From Oscillospiraceae bacterium (GTDB lineage Bacteria; Bacillota; Clostridia; Oscillospirales; Oscillospiraceae): DNA of 40,048 nt. The notes under the pieces were generated by a model that worked only from the letters and a program-made list of their open reading frames with translations, searched no databases and had not been told where the DNA came from. Every line of letters starts with the position of its first letter. The first letter of the stretch is position 1. Both the position numbers and the translations under genes were made by a program. Positions 31,326-38,702 of the stretch are shown in pieces. The stretch is taken from positions 1 through 40,048 of the forward strand of contig JAHHSH010000007.1 of the NCBI GenBank assembly GCA_020025345.1, given 5' to 3'.

Positions 31326-32390
31326 TTGCAACGTCAAAAAGTTTTTCTGCTGCGCACAGCCACTGTCGCCGTTGCCGCCGCCGCGGTATATCTCACCGTT
31401 CGGTATGCGTTAGTATGGCTGCTGCCCTTTCTCATCGCCTTTATTCTCTCCGCACTTCTCAATCCTATCGCAGAGTTCTGCCGGCGAAAGATGCACTTTA
31501 AGCGCAGCTTCACCGCCGCCATCCTGACGCTGGCGCTGTTGGCGCTGGTCATCACCGTGGGCCGCGCCGTGGTCATACAGCTCCTGCGGCAGACCTATCA
31601 GCTCGCCACGGAGCTGCCGGAACAGCTGACCCGGCTGCCGGCCCTCGTGGACTCTGTCCAACAGCGGCTGGAAACATTCTGTGCCGCCTGCCCCGATCCG
31701 GTAAGCCACTGGGCAGAACAGCTGCTTCAATCCGTCTCTTCCCAGCTGTTCGCCCTCTCCACCAAGCTCTCGGCGCATCTTATGACGCTCCTCACCGACC
31801 TCTTTGCAAGTCTTCCGCAGATCGTCCTCTCTTGCGCCACCACTGTACTGGCCGTTTTTTTTACCTTGGTTTCCTACCCCACCATTCTAACTTTTTTCCG
31901 CAAACAGCTGCCCCCAAAAGCGCTGACCTTCTTCCGCGGTGTCAAGCAGAGTATCCTCATCACACTGGGGCGGTGGCTGCGTGCCCAGCTCATTTTGATC
32001 ACCATCACTTTCTTCCAGCTGCTGCTGGGGCTGTTCCTGCTGCGGGAGCCCTATGCCCTGCTGCTGGCGGCGCTGATCGCACTCATCGACGCGCTGCCGG
32101 TATTCGGCGTCGGCACGATATTGCTGCCCTGGGCCGCTTTCTGCCTTTTGACGCAGCGGATCCCCCGGGCACTGATCCTGCTCGTCCTCTATGTTCTCAT
32201 CTGGCTGGTGCGCAATTTCTTGGAGCCAAAACTGATGGCAGAACAGGCCGGTCTCCCGCCGCTGGCGGCATTGATGTCCATGTATATCGGATTTTGCACG
32301 CTGGGCGTTGCCGGTATGATTTTCGCCCCGATGGCACTTCTTCTCGTCAAACAGCTCCACGACGCAGGCTACCTGCATCTGTGGAAATAG
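31326..32390 (+). CDS. YtvI-like membrane protein (AI-2E exporter/sporulation family)
   Basis: A 354-residue polytopic protein of the AI-2E transporter-like family (PF01594), closest in layout to the sporulation integral membrane protein YtvI. Seen: two N-terminal helices (WLLPFLIAFILSALLNPIAEF motif region), a central amphipathic coiled region (about 90-170), and four to five C-terminal helices, including DALPVFGVGTILLPWA and the terminal LGVAGMIFAPMALL. The TTG start follows AGGAGG by nine bases; upstream in-frame ATG/GTG codons overlap the divergent gene. Its role in sporulation is inferred from family membership; autoinducer export is the alternative. Confidence 0.85.
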   Translation: MQRQKVFLLRTATVAVAAAAVYLTVRYALVWLLPFLIAFILSALLNPIAEFCRRKMHFKRSFTAAILTLALLALVITVGRAVVIQLLRQTYQLATELPEQLTRLPALVDSVQQRLETFCAACPDPVSHWAEQLLQSVSSQLFALSTKLSAHLMTLLTDLFASLPQIVLSCATTVLAVFFTLVSYPTILTFFRKQLPPKALTFFRGVKQSILITLGRWLRAQLILITITFFQLLLGLFLLREPYALLLAALIALIDALPVFGVGTILLPWAAFCLLTQRIPRALILLVLYVLIWLVRNFLEPKLMAEQAGLPPLAALMSMYIGFCTLGVAGMIFAPMALLLVKQLHDAGYLHLWK

Positions 32391-32415
32391 TATTTCTTTT
32401 CGCCCAAACTCGTGG

Positions 32416-32421
32416 TATACT
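32416..32421 (+). promoter_or_regulatory. Possible extended -10 promoter of the second EamA gene
   Basis: TGGTATACT has the TGn extension before TATACT; the -35 (TTTCTT) is weak. It lies about 32 bases upstream of the ATG at 32454. Confidence 0.35.
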
Positions 32422-32453
32422 GCAACTATCTGACAGTTATGGGGTGAGAAGAT

Positions 32454-33329
32454 ATGAGCAAGCAGCACAGGGCCGACCTTCTTCTGGTGATGGTCACCGC
32501 TTTTTGGGGCGTATCCTATTTGATGACGGATATCTGTCTGACGGATCTGGAACCGCTGACATTGAATGCGTTCCGCTTTCTGGTAGCATTTTTCGTTCTG
32601 GGGCTGATCTTCCTGCCGAAAATGCGCCATATCTCCCGCGCCACCTTGGGCTACAGCGTTGTGGTCGGACTATGTCTTATGGGTGTTTACGCCTGCTGCA
32701 CCTACGGTGTGCTGTATACCTCCCTCTCCAACGCCGGGTTTATCTGCTCGATGCCGGTCATCACCACGCCCATTCTGGAATTTATTGTCTATCGGAAAAA
32801 GCCGCCGAAAAAGCTGCTGACCTGCCTTATTCTATGCGCCACCGGCTTGGCGCTTCTAACGCTCAACGAGACATTCCGCCCGGCATTAGGTGACTTCATC
32901 TGTCTCGGCACCTCCGTTTTTTACGCCATCGATCTGATCGTCACCGACCGCGCCATCCGACGCGAGGACGTCGATCCTCTTCAGATGGGAGTATGTGAAC
33001 TGGGCGTCGTAGGCTTCCTTATGCTGGTGCTGGCGCTGGTACTGGAAACGCCCCACCTGCCCACAACGCCTTTCATCTGGTTCAACGCCCTCTTTCTGGG
33101 GATCTTTTGCTCCGGTGTTGCTTTCGTGGTACAAACCGTGCAGCAGCAATACACCAGTCCCAGCCATGTGGGCTTGATCTTTACGCTGGAGCCGCTGTTC
33201 GCCGCCATCGTGGCCTACTTTTTCGCCGACGAGGTGCTGCGGCCGCAGGGCTATGTGGGCGCCGTGCTGATGATGGTCAGCTTGGTGCTGATGGAACTGG
33301 ATTGGCCCGCCAAACGAAAGAAGCAATGA
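32454..33329 (+). CDS. EamA/DMT-superfamily transporter (second copy)
   Basis: A 291-residue transporter of two EamA repeats with about ten helices. Seen: FWGVSYLMTDICL in helix 1, a mid-protein FRFLVAFFVLGLIFL, and LIFTLEPLFAAIVAYFFADE near the end, a typical EamA hallmark. It is unlike the first EamA protein (11528-12385) in detail, so the two are not a recent duplication. The ATG has a GGTGAGAAG ribosome site. The substrate is unknown. It ends at a terminator shared with cca. Confidence 0.92.
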   Translation: MSKQHRADLLLVMVTAFWGVSYLMTDICLTDLEPLTLNAFRFLVAFFVLGLIFLPKMRHISRATLGYSVVVGLCLMGVYACCTYGVLYTSLSNAGFICSMPVITTPILEFIVYRKKPPKKLLTCLILCATGLALLTLNETFRPALGDFICLGTSVFYAIDLIVTDRAIRREDVDPLQMGVCELGVVGFLMLVLALVLETPHLPTTPFIWFNALFLGIFCSGVAFVVQTVQQQYTSPSHVGLIFTLEPLFAAIVAYFFADEVLRPQGYVGAVLMMVSLVLMELDWPAKRKKQ

Positions 33330-33363
33330 AAAAAGGCGTGGGCTGATGCTCACGCCTTTTTGT
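33329..33363. terminator. Bidirectional terminator between EamA and cca
   Basis: AAAAGGCGTG (33331-33340) pairs with CACGCCTTTT (33351-33360). The right arm lies inside the last codons of cca, so the stop of cca is part of the stem. Confidence 0.85.
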
Positions 33364-34681
33364 TTTCCGCTATACGCTTTTCCGCCCACAGGAGAAGCAC
33401 CTCCCGGTCATTATCCAGAGTGCCGTCCACCACTGCATCCAAAAGGTTCTGGAGCATTTGGCCGATGGCCGCCCCCTGCAATCCCAGAGGCATCAGATCC
33501 CGGCCATTCACCGCCAGCTGGCGCAGGCTAAAGCACTGCTCTTTGGCAAGGAGCGATTCCATGATTTTCTCCAGCTCCGTGATCTCCTGCTGCCGCTGCC
33601 GGACTTCCGGAGTCTGGGCCAGATTATCGGCCCGCTTCACCGCAAAAAGCTGTCGCAGCGCCTCCTCGCCCATGATACGCAGCGCCCGTGCCACGCTCTT
33701 TTCCGTGGGTGGGATCTGCCGGTCATGCCATAAAACCAGCTGCTCGATGCGCTCGGCAGAGCGCCGGTCGAACCGCAGGCGGTGCAGGATGTCTCGCGCT
33801 ATCTCCGTACCGGGCTGCGCGTGGCCGTAGAAATGGCCGTTGCCCTGTTCGTCCTTGGTAAAGACAATCGGCTTTGCCAGATCGTGCAGCAGCATGGTCC
33901 AGCGCAAAATCGGATCACAGGGGGCGGCATCCACCGCCCGCACCGTGTGCTCCCATACATCGTAGCAGTGGTAGCGATTGCACTGGTCAAATCCCACACA
34001 GGGCAGGATCTCCGGCAGAAACACGCCCAGAACCTCCGGCCACGCAAGGAGGATCTCCCCTGCGTTTTTACCGCACAAGAGCTTTGTCATCTCCACCCGG
34101 ATGCGCTCGGCGGCGATTTTCTGCAGGCCCATCCGGCTCTCCCGAATGGCATTGCCGGTGGCTTCTTCCACAGAAAAGCCCAGCGCGGCGGCAAAGCGCA
34201 GGGCGCGCAGGATACGCAGGGCGTCCTCCTCAAAGCGCTTCTTCGGCTCGCCTACGCAGCGGATGATCCCCCGCCGCAGATCCGACTGACCATCAAACAG
34301 GTCCGTGAGCCGTCCCTCCACATCCATGGCCATGGCATTCACCGTAAAGTCCCGGCGCTTCAGATCCTCCTCCAACCGTTGGGAGAAGTAGACGGCGCTG
34401 GGATGGCGGCCGTCCTCATACGGCCCCTCCGTGCGGAAGGTGGTCACCTCGAAGGATTTTCCACCCTGGCGCACCGTCACAGTGCCGTGCTGCAATCCTG
34501 TAGGGATGCAAAAACCATCAAAAAGAGCCATTACCTGCTCGGGTCGGGCCGAGGTGGTCATGTCGTAGTCATCCGGCGTCTTGCCCAGCAGCAGATCCCG
34601 CACGCAGCCGCCCACGGCATAGGCCTCGTAGCCCGCCGCCTCCAGGCGGTGCAGCACCTCTCTTACTTCCGTTGGAAACAT
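33350..34681 (-). CDS. cca: CCA-adding tRNA nucleotidyltransferase with HD domain
   Basis: Adds or repairs the CCA end of tRNAs. The 443 residues hold a class II nucleotidyltransferase head (VGGCVRDLLLG at 23-33, catalytic Asp38/Asp40 in DDYD), the RRDFTVNAMA template region and EDALRILRALRFA. An HD-type phosphohydrolase-like domain follows (about 240-330: HTVRAVD, LLHDLAKP, then VLWHDR) and a C-terminal body. HD-containing forms are typical of many Clostridia. The ATG has AGGGGGA upstream. tRNA-Thr in this window already encodes CCA, so the role here is repair and processing for other tRNAs. Confidence 0.96.
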   Translation of the reverse strand: MFPTEVREVLHRLEAAGYEAYAVGGCVRDLLLGKTPDDYDMTTSARPEQVMALFDGFCIPTGLQHGTVTVRQGGKSFEVTTFRTEGPYEDGRHPSAVYFSQRLEEDLKRRDFTVNAMAMDVEGRLTDLFDGQSDLRRGIIRCVGEPKKRFEEDALRILRALRFAAALGFSVEEATGNAIRESRMGLQKIAAERIRVEMTKLLCGKNAGEILLAWPEVLGVFLPEILPCVGFDQCNRYHCYDVWEHTVRAVDAAPCDPILRWTMLLHDLAKPIVFTKDEQGNGHFYGHAQPGTEIARDILHRLRFDRRSAERIEQLVLWHDRQIPPTEKSVARALRIMGEEALRQLFAVKRADNLAQTPEVRQRQQEITELEKIMESLLAKEQCFSLRQLAVNGRDLMPLGLQGAAIGQMLQNLLDAVVDGTLDNDREVLLLWAEKRIAENKKA

Positions 34682-34745
34682 GGTTTTTCCCCCTTTTTTA
34701 CAACAAATCCCCGCCTATACCGCAGGAAATTCAGTTGTGCTAATG

Positions 34746-34774
34746 TTGCACGAATAGTCAATTTGTATTATAAT
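34746..34774 (+). promoter_or_regulatory. Promoter of murC
   Basis: TTGCAC (34746-34751), a 17-base spacer and TATAAT (34769-34774). A short hairpin (GGCGCT 34800-34805 with AGCGCC 34811-34816) lies just before the ribosome site and could affect translation. Confidence 0.75.
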
Positions 34775-34835
34775 ATAGGTTATGCCAAAATGCAATGACG
34801 GCGCTTTTTCAGCGCCTTTCAGGAGGAAATATAGA

Positions 34836-36218
34836 ATGATGCATCCGAAAAAGGATATTCATGATTTCATGCGCCCCGGCGTCCGCGTCCATCTTTCCGG
34901 AATCGGCGGCGTTTCCATGTGCCCGCTGGCCGAGGTGCTGCAGGGTATGGGTCTTGCCGTGCAGGGCTCTGATATGAACGAAAGTGCTTCTGTGGAGCAT
35001 CTGCGCTCTCTGGGCATCCATGTGGACATCGGCCACAACGCCGAGAACCTGCGCCAGTGTGATTTGGTGATCCGTACCGCCGCCATCCACGATGACAACC
35101 CGGAGATCGCCGGTGCCATCGCCCGCGGCATCCCCGTCTACGAGCGGGCACAGGCGTGGGGCGCTATTATGCGCCAGTATCAAAACGCGCTGTGCATTTC
35201 CGGTACCCACGGCAAAACCACCACCACGTCCATGGCCACCCACATTTTCATGGCGGCACAGGCCGACCCCACGGTAATGATCGGCGGTACGCTGCCCTTG
35301 CTGCACTCCGGCTATCGGGTGGGACAGGGTGAAACCATTATTCTGGAGTCCTGCGAATACTGCAACTCCTTCCTCAGCTTCTTCCCCACCGTGGCGGTGA
35401 TCCTCAACATTGAGGCCGACCATCTGGACTTCTTCAAGGATCTGGCAGACGTGGAGCACTCCTTCCGCGCCTTTGCAGACCTCGTGCCCGATGAGGGCTT
35501 TGTGGTGGTGAACGCCGATGACGAGAACACCATGAACGCCGTCCGCGGTCTCCGTCATCCCCTCTTCACCTTCGGTTTAAACAAGGAGGCCGACTGCACG
35601 GCGACAAACATCGCCTATCACGACGGCTATCCCAGCTTTGATATTGTCATCCGCTCCCAGCTGTACGCCCATGTGGATTTGCAGGTGGCGGGCAAGCACA
35701 ACATTCTCAACGCGCTGGCCGCTGCCGCCGGTGCCTATGTTCTGGGCATCAAGGGCGAGGCTGTGGGTCGCGGACTTCGGGAATTCCACGGTGCAGGCCG
35801 CCGCTTCGAGCATAAGGGCACTTTCCACGGCGCAGAGGTCTATGACGACTACGCCCACCATCCCGGTGAGCTGCACGCCCTGCTCACCACCGCCAGGGCG
35901 CTGCCCTATCAGCGCATCATCTGTGCCTTCCAGCCCCACACCTATACCCGCACCAAGGCGCTCTTCCACGAGTTTGTGGAGGAACTGCGGCTGCCGGATG
36001 TGACCATTCTGGCGGAAATTTTTGCCGCCCGCGAGAAAAACGACATTGGCATCTCCTCGCAGGATCTCGCCAATGAAATTCCCGGTGCCGTGTACTGCTC
36101 CACTTTGCAGGAGGTCGCCGACAAGCTGGAAGAAATCGCACAGCCCGGTGATCTGATCCTCACTGTAGGCGCCGGTGACATCTACCGCGCCGGTGAAGAC
36201 CTCATCCGTCGGGGGTAA
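34836..36218 (+). CDS. murC: UDP-N-acetylmuramate--L-alanine ligase
   Basis: MurC adds L-Ala to UDP-MurNAc, the first peptide step in peptidoglycan synthesis. The 460 residues contain the N-terminal Rossmann part (HLSGIGGVSMCPLAEVL), the ATP P-loop GTHGKTT (123-129), and later Mur motifs EYCNSFLSF, NIEADHLD, GKHNILNALAA and DDYAHHPGE. The ATG at 34836 follows AGGAGG by nine bases; a second ATG follows immediately. The gene is separate from any mur/fts cluster, as is usual in Clostridia. A ProX-type gene follows with only four bases between. Confidence 0.96.
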   Translation: MMHPKKDIHDFMRPGVRVHLSGIGGVSMCPLAEVLQGMGLAVQGSDMNESASVEHLRSLGIHVDIGHNAENLRQCDLVIRTAAIHDDNPEIAGAIARGIPVYERAQAWGAIMRQYQNALCISGTHGKTTTTSMATHIFMAAQADPTVMIGGTLPLLHSGYRVGQGETIILESCEYCNSFLSFFPTVAVILNIEADHLDFFKDLADVEHSFRAFADLVPDEGFVVVNADDENTMNAVRGLRHPLFTFGLNKEADCTATNIAYHDGYPSFDIVIRSQLYAHVDLQVAGKHNILNALAAAAGAYVLGIKGEAVGRGLREFHGAGRRFEHKGTFHGAEVYDDYAHHPGELHALLTTARALPYQRIICAFQPHTYTRTKALFHEFVEELRLPDVTILAEIFAAREKNDIGISSQDLANEIPGAVYCSTLQEVADKLEEIAQPGDLILTVGAGDIYRAGEDLIRRG

Positions 36219-36222
36219 GGCT

Positions 36223-36759
36223 ATGTACATTTCCCCCGTCTTTTCCGGCGCGCCGCAGGAGGCGCGCCCCGACGTCGAGCAGCGGGTCTACGAACTGCTG
36301 AGCGAACTGCACATTTCCTTTGACCGGGTGGATCACGGCCCGGCCGACACCATGGAGGACTGCGTGGCGATCTCCCAAGTGCTGGGGGTGGACATCTGCA
36401 AAAATCTGGTGCTGACGCCCCGGAACCGCAGCGCTTTCTATCTTTTATGCCTGCCCGGCGACAAGCACTTTTCCACCAAGGATTTCTCCCGCCAGATCGG
36501 CTCTTCCCGGCTCAGCTTCGCCTCTGGCGAGGACATGGAGGCCCTGCTGGGCGTCCATCCCGGCTCCGCCTCGATTCTGGGCTTGATGAACGATTCCGAG
36601 CATCGTGTGACGCTGGCACTGGATCGGCAGGTAATTGAGAGCGAATATTTCGGCTGTCATCCCTGCCGCAACACATCCTCTCTGCGGCTGAAAACCGCAG
36701 ATGTGCTGGCTGTTTTTCTCAAACACACGGGCCACGAGCCCATCCTTGTGGATCTCTAA
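36223..36759 (+). CDS. YbaK/ProX-type aminoacyl-tRNA deacylase (prolyl-tRNA editing family)
   Basis: A 178-residue free-standing editing domain of the YbaK/ProXp family, which hydrolyses mischarged tRNAs (Ala- or Cys-tRNA-Pro). Seen: KNLVLTPRN, LCLPGDKHFSTKDFSRQ and GVHPGSASILGLMND, the conserved substrate-pocket region. It starts four bases after murC, so the two are likely co-transcribed. The ribosome site is GGGGGTAAGG. Which mischarged tRNA it clears cannot be decided by eye. A terminator follows 8 bases after its stop. Confidence 0.92.
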   Translation: MYISPVFSGAPQEARPDVEQRVYELLSELHISFDRVDHGPADTMEDCVAISQVLGVDICKNLVLTPRNRSAFYLLCLPGDKHFSTKDFSRQIGSSRLSFASGEDMEALLGVHPGSASILGLMNDSEHRVTLALDRQVIESEYFGCHPCRNTSSLRLKTADVLAVFLKHTGHEPILVDL

Positions 36760-36766
36760 CAGGGAC

Positions 36767-36804
36767 TTCCCCGCGCCGATTGTGGGCGTGGGGAAATTCT
36801 TTTG
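36767..36804 (+). terminator. Terminator after the ProX-type gene
   Basis: TTCCCCGCGCC (36767-36777) pairs with GGCGTGGGGAA (36785-36795) with one G-U pair, followed by ATTCTTTT. It separates this gene from dnaG. Confidence 0.72.
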
Positions 36805-36917
36805 AAAAATTTTGTGAAAAAAAGAGGAAATCGGAAAGTTTTCTCGTATATACATATACAGAGCCTCGTATAGAACGCAGGCCTTGGGGCAAAACTTTCA
36901 CCGAAAGGAGGCGCCAT

Positions 36918-38702
36918 ATGGCATTTCCCCAGAGTTTTTTGGACGAGCTCATCGCCCGCAGTGACATTGTGGATATTGTCAGCAGCTATGTTACCCTGAC
37001 CCGAAAGGGCGCCAACCTCTTCGGCTTGTGCCCGTTCCACAATGAAAAGACCCCCTCCTTCTCCGTCTCGCCGGATAAGCAGATCTACCACTGCTTCGGC
37101 TGCAAGAAGGGCGGCGGCGTGATTAATTTCATTATGGAGATCGAAAATCTCAGTTATCCCGACGCGGTGCGCTTTCTGGCCAAGCGGGCCAATCTGCCGG
37201 TACCGGAGGATGACCGGGACGGCACGGAAAAGCTGCGCCAGCGGATGCTGGCTCTCAACAAGGATGCCGCCCGGTATTACCATCAGATGCTGTATGCGCC
37301 AGAGGGCGAGGGCGTGCGGGCCTACCTGAACCGCCGTGAGATCCGGCGGGGCGTCGCCACCCGCTTTGGCATGGGCGCGGCTCCGGACTCCTGGGACTCG
37401 CTGCTGCGGGCCATGACCCAAAAGGGCTACAGCAAGGCGGAGCTCATCAGCGCCGGTCTGGTGGTCAAGAACAAAAACGGCGGCCTCTACGACAAGTTCC
37501 GCAACCGACTGATGCTGCCGGTCATTGACGTGCGCGGTGACGTAGTGGGCTTCGGCAGCCGCGTACTGGACAAGTCCGAGCCCAAGTACATGAACACCAC
37601 TGAGACGCTCACCTACAGCAAGCGCCGCATCCTGTACGGTCTGAACCTTGCCAAAAAGACGAAGCGGCCCAACATCATCCTCTGCGAGGGTAACTTAGAC
37701 GTGGTAACGCTGCATCAGGCGGGCTTTGACAACGCCGTTGCCTCCATGGGTACGGCACTGACCACCGAGCAGATCCGACTTTTGAGCCGCTATACCAAGG
37801 AATTGGTGCTCTGCTACGACAACGATACCGCAGGCCAGCTGGCCACGCAGCGGGCGCTGGAGCTTCTCAACAACACGGATTTCTCCGTGAAGGTACTGCG
37901 CCTTCCCCGCCGCATGGTGGATGGGGAGGCCATCAAGCAGGACGCCGACGACTTCATCAAATTCCAAGGGCGGGACGCCTTCGAGAATCTGCTCTCTGGC
38001 AGTGAGAACGGCATTGAATTCCGCATGGCACAGGTGGCGGGCAAATATGACCTCACCGACGATCGGCAGCGTATCGCCTACGCCGCCGAGATCAGCACGG
38101 TGCTCTCTCGCCTTGAAAATGCGGTGGAGCGGGAGATCTACACCGTCCGTGCCGCCGAAACGGCCAAGCTGACCGTGGAGGCCATGCGTCTGGAGGTGAA
38201 CCGTGCCTTCAAGCGCCGTGCGGGCAAGGAGCGGAAGATGACGGAGCGGCGGGAACTGAACCCGGCCGCCAGCGCCCAGCCGGTGCAGCGCAGCATCCAC
38301 TACGACAACCTGCGCTCCGCCATGGCAGAGGAGGGCATTTTGCGGCTGCTGCTGCGGGATGAGAGCATCTTCCCCCAAGAGCCGCCGCTGCAGCCGGAGG
38401 ATTTCTCCTCACCTCTATTGGGGAAAATCTACGGAGAACTGTGGCAGCGCCGACAGGCAGGCCACGCCGGGAACATCGCTTTTTTAAGCGGCATATTGAC
38501 CACCGACGAGATGAGCCATCTGACCACACTCCTGCAAAAGCCGGAGTCCGTGTCCGGTGCCGAGCAGGCATTACACGACTACATACATGTGATCCAAGAC
38601 GAAAAGAGAAAACGGGAGGTTGCCGCCAGCGGAGATCCGCTGCTGGCAGCCATGAATCAATTCAAAAACAAAAAGGGTTATGGAGGAAAGCAACATGAGT
38701 GA
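36918..38702 (+). CDS. dnaG: DNA primase
   Basis: DnaG makes the RNA primers for replication. The 594 residues hold an N-terminal zinc-binding domain (Cys38, His41, Cys59 and Cys62: CPFH...HCFGC), a primase/TOPRIM core and a C-terminal helicase-interaction domain. TOPRIM shows Glu257 in LCEGNLD, where most primases have EGYMD, so Tyr is replaced by Asn. The metal-binding YDNDTAG (Asp301, Asp303) follows. The ATG has AAAGGAGG six bases upstream; a longer frame from 36780 overlaps the terminator. The stop overlaps the rpoD start by eight bases (ATGAGTGA). dnaG-rpoD is the core of the macromolecular synthesis operon; rpsU is not here. Confidence 0.96.
   Translation: MAFPQSFLDELIARSDIVDIVSSYVTLTRKGANLFGLCPFHNEKTPSFSVSPDKQIYHCFGCKKGGGVINFIMEIENLSYPDAVRFLAKRANLPVPEDDRDGTEKLRQRMLALNKDAARYYHQMLYAPEGEGVRAYLNRREIRRGVATRFGMGAAPDSWDSLLRAMTQKGYSKAELISAGLVVKNKNGGLYDKFRNRLMLPVIDVRGDVVGFGSRVLDKSEPKYMNTTETLTYSKRRILYGLNLAKKTKRPNIILCEGNLDVVTLHQAGFDNAVASMGTALTTEQIRLLSRYTKELVLCYDNDTAGQLATQRALELLNNTDFSVKVLRLPRRMVDGEAIKQDADDFIKFQGRDAFENLLSGSENGIEFRMAQVAGKYDLTDDRQRIAYAAEISTVLSRLENAVEREIYTVRAAETAKLTVEAMRLEVNRAFKRRAGKERKMTERRELNPAASAQPVQRSIHYDNLRSAMAEEGILRLLLRDESIFPQEPPLQPEDFSSPLLGKIYGELWQRRQAGHAGNIAFLSGILTTDEMSHLTTLLQKPESVSGAEQALHDYIHVIQDEKRKREVAASGDPLLAAMNQFKNKKGYGGKQHE

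Noticed and set aside
36780..36917. An N-terminal extension of dnaG
   Set aside because: The 46 extra codons cover the terminator and an AT-rich leader; the ATG at 36918 has AAAGGAGG and matches the usual primase start.
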